NCBI RefSeq assembly: GCF_000019965.1
Contig: NC_010571.1
Coordinates: 4,473,001-4,537,000, forward strand
From: Opitutus terrae PB90-1
GTDB taxonomy: Bacteria > Verrucomicrobiota > Verrucomicrobiia > Opitutales > Opitutaceae
Length of the DNA: 64,000 bases
Reading direction: 5' to 3'
Each line of letters opens with the position of its first letter. The first letter of the stretch is position 1. A program made the translations under genes and the position numbers. This document shows positions 35,284 to 44,510 of the stretch, piece by piece. Under the pieces are notes generated by a model. The model saw nothing but the letters and a program-made list of their open reading frames with translations, was not told the origin of the DNA and did not search any database.

Positions 35284-35622
35284 TGCGTGTTGGGAGATTT
35301 GAAAAAAGAAAACACGCATCTAACTGATTCCACTCCCGCAAAAGCAAGCCAGTAAGTTGAGAGAACCGAGATGAGAGTTGAGAGATGAGGGTTGAGAGCC
35401 GAGGGGCGATCTTCCGCCGCCCGGCAGGTCATTCCCAACGCCAAGCGTTTGACTCCATGCGTTCCGATCCACACGCCGCCCCGGGCCACGGCACCGAAAG
35501 CCACCTTCCTCTCATCTCTCAACCCTCCCTCCCCGCATCGCCCTTCCCTCAACTCTCAACCCTCAACTCTCAACTTCCCGCCCCCGTAGCTCTAGACTCT
35601 CCGCTCTAGACACTCCTCTCCT
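35284..35622. repeat. Intergenic repeat tract before speA
   Basis: GAGATGAGAGTTGAGAGATG and GAGGGTTGAGAGCCGAG (35370-35402) on the left and CTCAACTCTCAACCCTCAAC (35549) on the right are inverted copies of the same CAACTC-type array. The middle has no gene. The speA promoter presumably lies between them. Confidence 0.7.
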
Positions 35623-37560
35623 TTGAAATCCAAATCCTCCTCCGCCTGGTCGGCGGCCAAATCCGAAGAACTCTATGGGTTCAAGCGCTGGGGCGCCGGC
35701 CACATTTCCGTCGATGACGAGGGCTTCGTGAATTTCCAGCCACGCGCCGACGAGCGCGGCATCCGCGTGTTCGACGTCGTCAACGAGGCGCTCGGCATGG
35801 GCTTGAAGGCGCCGATGGTGATTCGGTTCCAGGACCTGCTCCGCCACCGGGTGATCCAGCTGAACGAGATGTTCCAGAAGGCCATCAAGGAGGAGGGCTA
35901 CAAGGGCAGCTACCGCGGTGTTTTTCCGATCAAGGTCAACCAGCTGCGCGAGGTGGTCGACGAGATCGTCGCCGCCGGCAAGGACTACGCCTTCGGGCTC
36001 GAAGCCGGTTCGAAGCCGGAGCTGATGATCGCGCTCGCGATGCACGAAGGCTCGCAACGGCTGATCATCTGCAACGGCTACAAGGACCACGATTACATCC
36101 GGCTCGCGCTGCTCGGCCGCAAGCTCGGCAAGAAGATCATCATCGTCGTGGAGCAGCTCGCCGAGCTCGACGACATCATCCGGCTCGCCGCCGAGACGGG
36201 GGTGAAGCCGATGATCGGGTTCCGCGCGAAACTGCAGACGCGCGGCGAAGGCAAGTGGGCGCTCTCCACCGGCGACAACGCGAAGTTCGGGCTGAACACC
36301 GCGGAAATCCTGTTCGCGATCGAAAAACTGCGCGCGGCGAAGCTCACGCAGTCGCTGCGGCTGATCCATTTCCACATCGGGTCGCAGGTGCCGAACATCA
36401 TCACGATCAAGAACGCGGTGATCGAGGCCACGCGGTTCTACTGCCAGCTCGCGAAGATGGGTTTCCCGATGGGCTACCTCGACGTGGGCGGCGGGCTCGG
36501 CATCGATTACGACGGCTCGCGCACCAACTTCGAGAGCTCGATGAACTACTCGATGGAGGAATACGCGCGCGACGTCGTGTTCAACGTCCGCGAGATCTGC
36601 ACCGCCTCCGACGTCGAGGTGCCCGACATCGTCAGCGAGTCCGGCCGCGCGATCGTGGCGCCCCACTCGCTGCTGGTCGTCGAGGTGTTCGAACGGATCA
36701 ACAAGCGCGAATCGCTGGGGCAGCAGCACCAGCCGAAGGTGAAGCACAAGGTGGTGAGCGATCTCGAGGTGATGCTGAAGAACAAGGTCCGGCTCGGCCG
36801 GCTCGAGCGGTTCCACGACGCGATCCAGAAGAAGGAGGAGGCGTTTTCACTGTTCAACCTCGGTTATCTCGATCTGGAAAACCGCGCCGCGGCCGAGTCG
36901 ATCTTCTGGCAGATCTGCGAGCAGATCGCGAAGGAAGGCCGCGACTCCGGCTACCAGCCGGAGGAACTGCACGAGTTGGACAAGCTTCTCGCCGACCAAT
37001 ACGTTTGCAATTTCTCCGTGTTCCAGTCGCTGCTCGATCACTGGGCGTTGAAGCAGCTGTTCCCGATCGCGCCGATCCACCGGCTGAACGAGAAGCCCAC
37101 GGTCAACGCGATCCTCGTGGACATCACCTGCGACTCGGACGGCAAGATCTCGTCGTTCATCGATCTGCAGGACGTGAAGGACTACATCACGCTGCATCCG
37201 CTGAACAGCAAACCGTACTACCTCGGCATTTTCCTGACCGGCGCGTATCAGGATATCATGGGCGACCTGCACAACCTGTTCGGACGCGTGAACGAGGTGC
37301 ACGTTTTCCTCGAGGACGACGAACCGAACGGCTTCTACATCGAGGAGGCGCTCAGCGGCAGCCGGATCGCGGACGTGATCGAGGGCGTGCAGTACCAGCA
37401 GGAAGACCTGTGCCGGAAGATGAAGGCCCAGATCGATGCCGCCACGCGCAAGGACATGGTGAAGCCGCGCGAAGGCGTGCGGCTGCTCGAGCTCTACGAG
37501 AGCCAGATGCTCAACAAAACCTACCTCAGCATCGACCCGAAGCGCGGGAAGAAGCGGTGA
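35623..37560 (+). CDS. speA: Biosynthetic arginine decarboxylase
   Basis: 645 residues. It makes agmatine from arginine, the first step of the plant-type polyamine route, using PLP in the cytoplasm. FKRWGAGHISVDDEGFVNFQ is the family N-terminus, and the PLP lysine is in VFPIKVNQLREVV (about residue 105). FGLEAGSKPELMIALAMHEG and SLRLIHFHIGSQ follow, then YLDVGGGLGIDYDGS. DIVSESGRAIVAPHSLLVVE carries the conserved Glu/Gly-rich phosphate-binding part. LFLEDD/VFLEDDEPNGFYIEEALSG-type residues near the end fit the family. The start is a TTG at 35623, chosen because homology-like residues begin about ten codons later and no ATG is suitable. Confidence 0.93.
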   Translation: MKSKSSSAWSAAKSEELYGFKRWGAGHISVDDEGFVNFQPRADERGIRVFDVVNEALGMGLKAPMVIRFQDLLRHRVIQLNEMFQKAIKEEGYKGSYRGVFPIKVNQLREVVDEIVAAGKDYAFGLEAGSKPELMIALAMHEGSQRLIICNGYKDHDYIRLALLGRKLGKKIIIVVEQLAELDDIIRLAAETGVKPMIGFRAKLQTRGEGKWALSTGDNAKFGLNTAEILFAIEKLRAAKLTQSLRLIHFHIGSQVPNIITIKNAVIEATRFYCQLAKMGFPMGYLDVGGGLGIDYDGSRTNFESSMNYSMEEYARDVVFNVREICTASDVEVPDIVSESGRAIVAPHSLLVVEVFERINKRESLGQQHQPKVKHKVVSDLEVMLKNKVRLGRLERFHDAIQKKEEAFSLFNLGYLDLENRAAAESIFWQICEQIAKEGRDSGYQPEELHELDKLLADQYVCNFSVFQSLLDHWALKQLFPIAPIHRLNEKPTVNAILVDITCDSDGKISSFIDLQDVKDYITLHPLNSKPYYLGIFLTGAYQDIMGDLHNLFGRVNEVHVFLEDDEPNGFYIEEALSGSRIADVIEGVQYQQEDLCRKMKAQIDAATRKDMVKPREGVRLLELYESQMLNKTYLSIDPKRGKKR

Positions 37561-38606
37561 CGCGGCGCGGCGGGTCCAGAGTCCAGAGCCCAGAGCTCAG
37601 AGCTGCGAGTTCGATCCGGTTGAGAGGTGAGAGTTGAGGGTTGAGAGATGAGGGTTGAGAGCTGCCGGCGATCGGCTTCCATCGCCGCAGCGGGCGGTTG
37701 CGGTTCCTTGGGAGCGCGGCCGCCCTCGGCCGCTGTCCGAGTCCGCCTCAATCCGACCACCGAGTACACGCATCCTCAGGGATCGATCTGTGCTATGCGT
37801 TGGTCGGTTTGAAATATCTCGAGCCTATCTCGGCTCGTCCTCGGTTTGCCTCCTGTGAATCCGATCCGGTTTGTTTGAACAGGAGTCGATCCGAGTTCGA
37901 TCCGAGTATAGCCGCAAAGAGGCACAGAAGGCACAAGAACGGTGAACGGTGGACGGTGCGTGCACGGTGAACGGTGGACGGTGCGTGCCCGGTGGTCGGT
38001 GGACAGTTGACGGTGGACGGCGGTAGACCCCGGATAGAGTCCAGGGTCCAGAGCACGATCTACGGTCGATCACGCCGGCTCGGCTCTCAGCTCTAGACCC
38101 TCAGCTCTCAACTCCGCCTGTCCTCGGCTTGCCTCCTGTGAAACCGGATCGGACTTGTTTGAACAGGAGTCGATCCGAGTTCGATCCGAGTCCAAGCCAA
38201 TCCGGTTTATTTTTGAACAGGAGGAAACCGAGGTCGATCCGAGGTCAGCCCGCTCTTTCGTGTCGTTGGTGTGTTTCGTGGGCTCTCCCGGTCGAGCCGA
38301 GAGTCCAGGGTCCAGAGCAGATCCGCGGCGATTCGCGTGATGGCAAGCTGTCGCTTCGCTCGGTAACGCGGGCGGCTCGCGGTTTTAGGTCCGTGTCTTC
38401 CGTGTGATCGGTGGGCAGATCTCGGTCCGTCCTCGGTTTGCCTCCTGTGAAACCGGATCGGACTTGTTTGAACAGGAGTCGATCCGAGGACGATCCGAGT
38501 TCGATCCGAGACCACTCAGTCGATCTGAACCACAAATAAACACATATAGACACAGACCCGCGCCCATCCGTGCTATCCGCGGTGAGCCTGGTCCGAGTTT
38601 GGACTC
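37561..38606. repeat. Kilobase intergenic repeat tract
   Basis: No gene is seen in over 1 kb. Order: CCAGAGCCCAGAGCTCAGAG array (37577), GAGAGTTGAGGGTTGAGAGA (37629), a GGGAGCGCGGCCGCCCTCGG palindrome (37710-37733), hairpin (37825-37910), GGTGAACGGTGGACGGTGCG repeated twice (37940-37985), a block nearly identical to 16237-16387 (38050-38190) with hairpin, further hairpins at 38200-38245 and 38425-38500, a GCTGTCGCTTCGCTCGGTAA motif (38347, also at 12484), and an ACCACAAATAAACACATATA variant (38529). Confidence 0.85.
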
Positions 38607-39056
38607 TCAGCTCAGCTTTCCCTGCACCAGCTTGCTGGCGGCGGCGAAGTCGATCAGCCCCGCGTCGGGCCGTTGCTTAAGCGCGCCAATCACCTTCCCC
38701 ATTTCTTTTTTCGACTGCGCACCGGTCTCGGTGATCGCCTCGACGACGATCGCCTCGAGCTTCGTCGCGTCGAGGCCCGCGGGGAGATATTTGGACAGCA
38801 GCTGAATCTCGGCGTCGTTCGCCGCCACGAGGTCGGTGCGTCCGCCCTTGGCGAACTCTTCCTTGGCGTCCGCCAGATTCTTGACGGCCTTGCGCAGCGT
38901 CGCGACCACCAAGGCGTCGTCGATCGGTTTTCCCTGATCGAGCGAGGTGCGCTGAATCAGCGCGTCCGCCGTGCGCAGTGCCACGGTGGCCTGCTGGTTG
39001 CGTGCCTTCATCGCACTCACGACGTCGGCGCGCAGCGTTTCGTAAATCGTAGCCAT
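38607..39056 (-). CDS. GatB/YqeY-like protein
   Basis: 149 residues from the ATG at 39056, the usual length. YETLRADVVSAMKARNQQAT and ALRTADALIQ are the family N-terminus; LRKAVKNLADAKEEFAKGGR, AANDAEIQLLSKYLPAGL and KKEMGKVIGALKQRPDAGLI complete it. The fold matches the tRNA-binding tail of the GatB subunit of Asp/Glu-tRNA amidotransferase, but the role of stand-alone YqeY proteins is not settled. Single gene between repeat tracts. Confidence 0.92.
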   Translation of the reverse strand: MATIYETLRADVVSAMKARNQQATVALRTADALIQRTSLDQGKPIDDALVVATLRKAVKNLADAKEEFAKGGRTDLVAANDAEIQLLSKYLPAGLDATKLEAIVVEAITETGAQSKKEMGKVIGALKQRPDAGLIDFAAASKLVQGKLS

Positions 39057-39411
39057 GCGTGAAGCTGTAAGCAGAAAGCGCGAGGCAGAAAGCAAAAACG
39101 CCCGACAGCCGAGCCCGTGAATCCCACTGAACGCGCAATCCGAGAGCGCAGACTCCGAGTGGACAATCCTTCGATCCACCACGGATCACACGGATGAACA
39201 CGGATACCGGCACCACTAACCGAGAGCCCACGGTCCAGAGCCCGGATCCGTCCGTGCCCATCCGCGCAATCCGTGGTCACGGTCGGAATCCTTTCGTGTG
39301 CTTCGTGTGTTTAGTGGTTTCCCTCCGATCAATTTCCGTGTGCCCCGTGGGCAATTCTGCCGACTCAGCTCTCAACTCTCATCCCTCATCCCTCAACTTT
39401 CCTTCCTGCTC
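39057..39411. repeat. Intergenic repeat tract
   Basis: CACGGATCACACGGATGAAC (39180), an ATCCGCGCAATCCGTGGTCA motif (39259), TTCGTGTGTTTAGTGGTTTC (39303) and CTCAACTCTCATCCCTCATC (39370). No gene and no complete hairpin element. Confidence 0.7.
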
Positions 39412-40722
39412 TCAGCTCTCGATTTCCTTCCGCACCTCTCTCGCCGCGCGCTCGCCGCTCATCAGCGCGCCATGCACCGTTCCAAGCTCCAGCGGATCTG
39501 CGGTCGCCTCACCCGCGAAGAACACCGTGCGTTGCACCGGTCGCGCCAGCAGCGCCGGGACGTGTTCGGCCCCTGCCGCGGAAAAACTGTAGGCGCAGCG
39601 ACTGAACGGATCCGCCGTCCAGTCATGCGTGCGCCAGTCCAGGATCACGCGTTCGAGCCGGGTGACGGGACACGCGAGCAGCCGGGCGAGCACGCGGCGC
39701 GCAGCACGCTGCTGCCGCTGGGGCGAGGCGCCGGACCATCGCGCAGCCGCGGGTCCGCCGGTCCAGCCCACCAACACCGGCTGCGGCGCTTCCGACCACC
39801 ACACCGGAAACTCGGGTTCATCCGAATGGAGAAACCCGAACGCCCGGCCCTGTCGCGCGCGCAACTCGGCCGGCAGCCCGCCCCGTCGCCAGACATCCGC
39901 GCGCAACCGCAGCACCACGCGGATCGCGTGTCCGCAGCCGAGCCGACGCCACTCACGCTCCTTCTGAGGCAACGCCGGCACGAAACGAATTGCCCCTCGC
40001 GTCCCCGGCGCGGCCTGCAGCACGCCCACGGGCAGCGTCACGACGACGGCCCTCGCCTGCCAGGCGGCTTCCTTCGCCACCACGGTGACGGCACCGCGCT
40101 TCCACCGGACCTCCGTCACGACGGTGTTCAGTCGCACGTCGACCCGTTGGTCCTTCATGGCACGCTCCAGCACATCCACCAGCCGGCCGTAGCCGCCGCG
40201 GATGCGCGCCTGTTCCTCGGCGGGACCGCGGGCAGCGCGATACAGCGTGTGCGCACTCATCTCATCCAGCGGCGCGCCGTGAAATCCCTCGACGAACGTG
40301 CGCGCGAGCACCTGGTCGGCATCGTCGATGCGGTCGTCGTGCCGCTCCAGCCACGCGCCGAACGCCCCGCGATAGCGCGGGCCGATCCGCGCCATCACCG
40401 CGTTGATTCGGTCCCACACGTCGGGTATCGGCGTGTGTTGGCTCCCGCTGGCGAGCCAGTGCTGTTCCGACACGGGTATCTGCTGCAACCGTCCACGGCG
40501 AAGCCACGCCGCCAGCGCCTGGTTTTCCCCGTGCAAAAATTCCGCGCCGAGTTCGATCGGCATCGACCAGCCTTTCGGCTGGTGCGTCCAGATCCGCCCA
40601 CCCAGGCGGTCGCGAGCCTCCAGCACAACAACCTGGGCACCGCCGCGCGCGAGCGTCGCCGCCGCCGCCATCCCGGCCGCCCCGGCGCCAATGACCACGA
40701 CGTCTGCCGGCTCTTGGTGCAT
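39412..40722 (-). CDS. FAD-dependent amine oxidase
   Basis: 436 residues. The N-terminal dinucleotide-binding motif VVVIGAGAAGMAAAATLARG and LEARDRLGGRIWTH bind FAD. The C-terminal part VFFAGEATADPLELGTVHGA followed by LMSGERAAREV is the closing FAD-contact motif of the monoamine/polyamine oxidase family. No signal peptide is seen, so it is probably cytoplasmic. The substrate could be a polyamine or an aromatic amine; with speA 2 kb upstream a polyamine link is conceivable but not shown. The gene lies between a repeat tract and a 217-bp gap without recognisable features. Confidence 0.9.
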   Translation of the reverse strand: MHQEPADVVVIGAGAAGMAAAATLARGGAQVVVLEARDRLGGRIWTHQPKGWSMPIELGAEFLHGENQALAAWLRRGRLQQIPVSEQHWLASGSQHTPIPDVWDRINAVMARIGPRYRGAFGAWLERHDDRIDDADQVLARTFVEGFHGAPLDEMSAHTLYRAARGPAEEQARIRGGYGRLVDVLERAMKDQRVDVRLNTVVTEVRWKRGAVTVVAKEAAWQARAVVVTLPVGVLQAAPGTRGAIRFVPALPQKEREWRRLGCGHAIRVVLRLRADVWRRGGLPAELRARQGRAFGFLHSDEPEFPVWWSEAPQPVLVGWTGGPAAARWSGASPQRQQRAARRVLARLLACPVTRLERVILDWRTHDWTADPFSRCAYSFSAAGAEHVPALLARPVQRTVFFAGEATADPLELGTVHGALMSGERAAREVRKEIES

Positions 40723-40939
40723 AGCTTACGAGCGTGAACGCGTATCGAGAGATTCGTCCCGCTCCTCACGGAGCGGGCCACGCCGATTTACGTGGTCCTG
40801 CGCGTGAGTGCAGAGACTCCTCGCCGGGCGCGGCTGCCGGTGAACGGCGGCCCTACGACCCCGGGTTGCCCGCGAGGTCATTACCAAGCCGGCGGACGCC
40901 AACTTCTCGCTCGGGAAAGGGCAGACCCACGAACTGCGT

Positions 40940-41410
40940 TTACCGCGAGAGCGGCGGGCTGTCGGTCGGTCGCAGATCGGCTCGCTCCTCTTCCACGCCG
41001 GACGCGGAGATTTCCCCGAGCAGAAAGTTGCAGCGTTCCTGGCAATGCCGGCACGTTTCCGCGCAGACGCGACAGTGATCGTGCATGGACGCATGCGTCT
41101 CGCACTCGTCGGCGCAGAGCTGGCAGGCCAGCACGCACGCGTGAAGTTGGGAGTGAATCAGCTCGTTGGGTGTTTCGGTCTGCCGCACGATCAGTCGCGC
41201 GGTGGTCTGACACACGTCGGCGCAATCCAAGTTGAGCCGGATGCAGCGGCGCAGGTTTGCGAGGTGCTCGGTTTCGCCGAGACAGGCGTCCGCGCAGGAC
41301 GTGCAGATCTGTCCACAGAGCGCGAGCGCGTTGAGCACGTCGGCATAAGCTTCAGAGCGCTGTAGATCGGCATGGGGATGGCTGCGCAGCATCGTTTCAA
41401 TCATTTTCAT
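40940..41410 (-). CDS. Cys-rich four-helix copper-binding protein (DUF326/Csp-like)
   Basis: 156 residues with thirteen or more Cys arranged on helices: CGQICTSCADACLGE, then RRCIRLNLDCADVCQTTARL, HACVLACQLCADECETHASM and CRVCAETCRHCQERCNFLLG. This spacing is that of the copper storage protein-like four-helix-bundle family, where Cys thiols line the core and hold Cu(I). It has no signal peptide, so it would be a cytosolic type. The C-terminal tail SGVEEERADLRPTDSPPLSR is polar. The ATG at 41410 has a plausible start context; the gene is divergent from the alkylation-repair pair. Confidence 0.9.
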   Translation of the reverse strand: MKMIETMLRSHPHADLQRSEAYADVLNALALCGQICTSCADACLGETEHLANLRRCIRLNLDCADVCQTTARLIVRQTETPNELIHSQLHACVLACQLCADECETHASMHDHCRVCAETCRHCQERCNFLLGEISASGVEEERADLRPTDSPPLSR

Positions 41411-41604
41411 GGCGAGTTGGGTTTCGTCGCAGGTTCATCCAGGCGACGGCGCAACCTACTCGCGGTCGGCGACCTTGCCATCGGGGCGGCACCCGGGGTG
41501 GCGATAGGCGAACCGGAGGGAGCGCGGGGTTCCCTGCGCGCAGCAAAAAATTGCGCCGAACGCAGCCGGACGACGAGCCGGCCCGCCCGGGCTACACTCG
41601 CGGC

Positions 41605-43176
41605 ATGGTTGCGTCGCGTGCCACAACTCCCATATCTCCCGCCGTGGTTTCGCCCACCCATCGGCTCCGCCTTTCGCCCGCCCAGATGTATGCCCGCGTG
41701 CTCGCCGGCGACCCGGCGTGGAACGGCCATTTTTTCACGGGCGTGCTCACCACGGGCATCTACTGCCTCCCATCCTGCAAGGCGCGCAAACCCAAACGGG
41801 AGAACGTGCGCTTTTTTCCGACGTGTGAAGCCGCGCGCGCCGCCGGATTGCGTCCGTGCAAGAAATGCCACCCCGACGATTTTGCCCGCGGCGCGGATCC
41901 CGTGCTCGAAAGCGTCGAGCAGCTCGTGGCCGAAATGCGGGCCAACCCGGCGGCGTTTTCGGAGGCGCGTGCGCTCGTGCGCCGGCTGGGGTTCGGCGTC
42001 ACCCGCACGTTCGAACTGCTCCGGCTGCACTATCACACCACGCCCGCCGAGTTGCTCACACGCGCGCGCATCGCCGCCGCCCAGCAGCAGCTGCTCGCCG
42101 GGGCAACGCCGCTGGCCGACATCGCGTACAGCGTCGGTTTCGATGCCCTCTCCGTTTTCCACGAAAACTTCCGCCGGCTGACCGGGCTCACGCCGGCGCG
42201 CTATCGTGAGCTACCCCATGCCCGGAGCTTCGAGCTGACACTGCCCGACGGCTACCTGCTCGGCTACCTGCGCCGCGCGCTCAGCCGGGATGCGCAAAGC
42301 GTGAGCGAGCGGCTCGAAGGCGACGTCTACACCGCCGCCGTGAATCTGTCGGGCGGGCCGGCATTGCTCACCCTGCGCCTCAACCCTTCGCCCGTTCGCG
42401 TCGAGGTCATTCCGGCTGCGGGTGGCACGGGCGTCCCGCCCGTGGGTTCGCGCCCGCCTACAAAAGGCGAGCGTGTGCCGGACGTCGCAAGCGGCGTCCC
42501 TACCAACACGCTCGAGGCCCATGCGATCGCGATCGGACTGCTCGGGCTCGAGGATGACGCGAGCTCGTTCGCGCGGCTCGCGCGCAAGCTCGGTTTGGCG
42601 CGGCTCGTCGCCGGTCGGAGTGAACTTCGCATCAGCCGCATTCCCTCCGTGTTCGACGGACTCGTCTGGGCGATCATCGGCCAGCAGATCAACTTCAGCT
42701 TCGCCTGCGTGTTGAAACGCCGGCTGACCGAGCTCGCGGGCACGCGGCTGTCCAACGGACTGATGGCGCCGCCGACGCCGACAGCGATCGCGCGGCTCGA
42801 GCCGGACGAGCTCGTGCCCCTGCAGTTCTCGCGCCAGAAAGCAGGCTACCTGATCACCACCGCGCGGGCAATCACCGCGGGCGAATTGGATCTTGCGCAG
42901 CTCCCCTCGATGTCCGCCAGCCGCGCGGAGCGCACGCTGCTCGCGCTGCACGGGTTCGGCCCGTGGTCGGTAAACTACGTGATGATGCGCGCGCTTGGGT
43001 TTGCCGACTGCGTGCCGCTCGGCGACACCGGCGTGACCAGCGGGCTGCAATCCCTCCTCCACCTCGAGCAACGGCCTGACGTCGACGCCACGCGGCGGCT
43101 GATGGCCGTGTTCTCTCCTCACCGCAGCCTCGCCACGGCGCACCTGTGGCAACTCAACCTCCCCCGGCCCACATGA
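41605..43176 (+). CDS. Ada-like metal domain, AraC HTH and AlkA glycosylase in one chain
   Basis: 523 residues from the ATG at 41605. Residues about 25-95 are the Ada N-terminal methyl-phosphotriester domain with zinc Cys at 54, 58, 85 and 88 (GIYCLPSCKARKPKRENVRF, RPCKKCHPDD). An AraC-type HTH follows (about 105-200; DIAYSVGFDALSVFHENFRR). From about 210 the AlkA-type HhH-GPD DNA glycosylase runs to the end (LVWAIIGQQINFSF, LHGFGPWSVNYVMMRALG, VPLGDTGVTSGL with the catalytic Asp). It senses alkylated DNA and excises 3-methyladenine-type bases. Between HTH and glycosylase domains lies a stretch (AAGGTGVPPVGSRPPTKGER) encoded by a palindromic repeat at 42422-42444. The gene overlaps the downstream methyltransferase by ATGA. 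Confidence 0.93.
   Translation: MVASRATTPISPAVVSPTHRLRLSPAQMYARVLAGDPAWNGHFFTGVLTTGIYCLPSCKARKPKRENVRFFPTCEAARAAGLRPCKKCHPDDFARGADPVLESVEQLVAEMRANPAAFSEARALVRRLGFGVTRTFELLRLHYHTTPAELLTRARIAAAQQQLLAGATPLADIAYSVGFDALSVFHENFRRLTGLTPARYRELPHARSFELTLPDGYLLGYLRRALSRDAQSVSERLEGDVYTAAVNLSGGPALLTLRLNPSPVRVEVIPAAGGTGVPPVGSRPPTKGERVPDVASGVPTNTLEAHAIAIGLLGLEDDASSFARLARKLGLARLVAGRSELRISRIPSVFDGLVWAIIGQQINFSFACVLKRRLTELAGTRLSNGLMAPPTPTAIARLEPDELVPLQFSRQKAGYLITTARAITAGELDLAQLPSMSASRAERTLLALHGFGPWSVNYVMMRALGFADCVPLGDTGVTSGLQSLLHLEQRPDVDATRRLMAVFSPHRSLATAHLWQLNLPRPT
42422..42444. repeat. GGCACGGGCGT palindrome inside the AlkA fusion gene
   Basis: GGCACGGGCGTCCCGCCCGT with flanking bases, the same palindrome that is intergenic at 48296, 48358, 49439, 57160, 57233, 60553 and 60597. 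It is read in frame as GTGVPPV. Confidence 0.85.
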
Positions 43177-43850
43177 GCTCGATTTTCTACGATACCTTCA
43201 CGACTCCCTTCGGCGATTTTTCCGCTGCGGTCGATGACGCGGGCAATGTCGTCGCGACCGCGTTCGGCGATCTCGCCGCGCTACGACAGCGGCTGCGCTC
43301 TTCCCGCCGCTGCAGCCTGGCGGGGCGAGGCGTCCCCGCCGAGCCGGCGGTGTCCGCGGCTCACCGGGACGGGTCGCCCTACCGCAGCCTCGCGAGAAAT
43401 CCCGCGGTTCACGCCGCGGGCCACGAGATGTCTCGCGATGCTGAATGGGTGAGCGACCAACATCGCACCGGCGCCGTTCGCGAGCAGGTCGGCGAGTATT
43501 GCGGCGGCGCGCGGCAGGAGTTCGATCTGCCGCTGGCACCGACCGGCAGCGCGTTTCAGCAACGCGTGTGGACGGCGCTGCGCGCGATTCCGTTCGGCAC
43601 GACGTGCAGCTATGCACAGCTCGCCGCCCGCCTCGGCCTGAGCGGCGGCGCGCGTGCCATCGGCGGGGCGAACGCCGCCAATCCCATCTGCCTGATCGTG
43701 CCGTGCCATCGCATCATCGGCAGCAACGGGGCGTTGACCGGCTTCGCGTTCGGCGAGGAGCGCAAGCGGGCGCTGCTCGAGCACGAGCGCGCGGCGACGC
43801 TCGCTGCATCGCGGGCTCCGGCCGTGCCCCAGGCAGCGTGCCGGGCGTGA
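43173..43850 (+). CDS. ogt: Methylated-DNA-protein-cysteine methyltransferase
   Basis: 225 residues from the ATG at 43173, overlapping the stop of the upstream fusion. It repairs O6-methylguanine by transferring the methyl group to its own Cys. FQQRVWTALRAIPFGTTCSY, then ARAIGGANAANPICLIVPCH, places the acceptor Cys in PCHRIIG (about residue 178). The protein is about 50 residues longer than usual: residues about 45-93 (RCSLAGRGVPAEPAVSAAHR onward, to HEMSRDAEWV) break the N-terminal domain and come from palindromic DNA at 43316-43350. Together with the preceding Ada-AlkA fusion it forms a compact adaptive-response operon. Confidence 0.92.
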   Translation: MSSIFYDTFTTPFGDFSAAVDDAGNVVATAFGDLAALRQRLRSSRRCSLAGRGVPAEPAVSAAHRDGSPYRSLARNPAVHAAGHEMSRDAEWVSDQHRTGAVREQVGEYCGGARQEFDLPLAPTGSAFQQRVWTALRAIPFGTTCSYAQLAARLGLSGGARAIGGANAANPICLIVPCHRIIGSNGALTGFAFGEERKRALLEHERAATLAASRAPAVPQAACRA

Positions 43851-43886
43851 CCGCGCTGCCTTGTCGCCATCGCCAGCTGGCCCGAT

Positions 43887-44510
43887 TTGGACCCGGGGTA
43901 TCACCTCAATTTTCGCGCAGCCGGTCAAAAAACGCACACTCGCGCCGAAGAATCGGTCATTAACCGGAACCACTCTGCTCCCTCCAATCCTCCGTTCTCC
44001 GCCGAGCGGGAAGCGGCACCCAATAGCGCCGGCCGCGGGTTGCTGGTGGGCGTCGCGGATTTGAAAGCGACCGACCTCCCGCATGCCGCGATCACGACCT
44101 ACGCCCTCGGGTCGTGCCTCGGCGTCTGCTGCTACGATCGCGCGAACAGGATCGGCGGCATGCTGCACGCGATGCTGCCCGACTCGTCGCAAAGCGCGCG
44201 CCGCGAGCTGAAATCGGCGATGTATCTCGATACGGGCGTGCCTGCGCTGCTCCAGAGCGTGATCGAACTTGGTGGCGACCCGAAGCACTCCGAGTTCAAG
44301 GTCTTCGGTGGCGCGCGCGTCGGCGACGGCACGGATTTCTTCAACATCGGCAGTCGCAACGTCGAGGCCATGACGGCGCTCATTCATCGTTACGACCTGG
44401 AGGTCAACTACTGGCACGTGGGCGGACAAACCAACCGCACCATCACGCTCTACCTCGACAACGGCGACGTGCGTCTTCGGATGCCCGGCCGCCAGGAGTT
44501 CATCGTATGA
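43887..44510 (+). CDS. cheD: CheD-like chemoreceptor glutamine deamidase
   Basis: Up to 207 residues from a TTG at 43887; the conserved domain begins about 53 residues later (LVGVADLKATDLPHAAITTY), so a GTG at 44046 is an alternative start. ALGSCLGVCCYD contains the catalytic Cys, GGMLHAMLPDSSQS the His, and FKVFGGARVGDG with NIGSRNVEAMTALIHRYDLE the rest of the family pattern. CheD deamidates Gln or Glu-methyl sites on chemoreceptors. No chemoreceptor, cheA or cheC gene lies nearby. Its stop overlaps the start of the HDOD gene (ATGA), so the two are coupled. Confidence 0.9.
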   Translation: MDPGYHLNFRAAGQKTHTRAEESVINRNHSAPSNPPFSAEREAAPNSAGRGLLVGVADLKATDLPHAAITTYALGSCLGVCCYDRANRIGGMLHAMLPDSSQSARRELKSAMYLDTGVPALLQSVIELGGDPKHSEFKVFGGARVGDGTDFFNIGSRNVEAMTALIHRYDLEVNYWHVGGQTNRTITLYLDNGDVRLRMPGRQEFIV

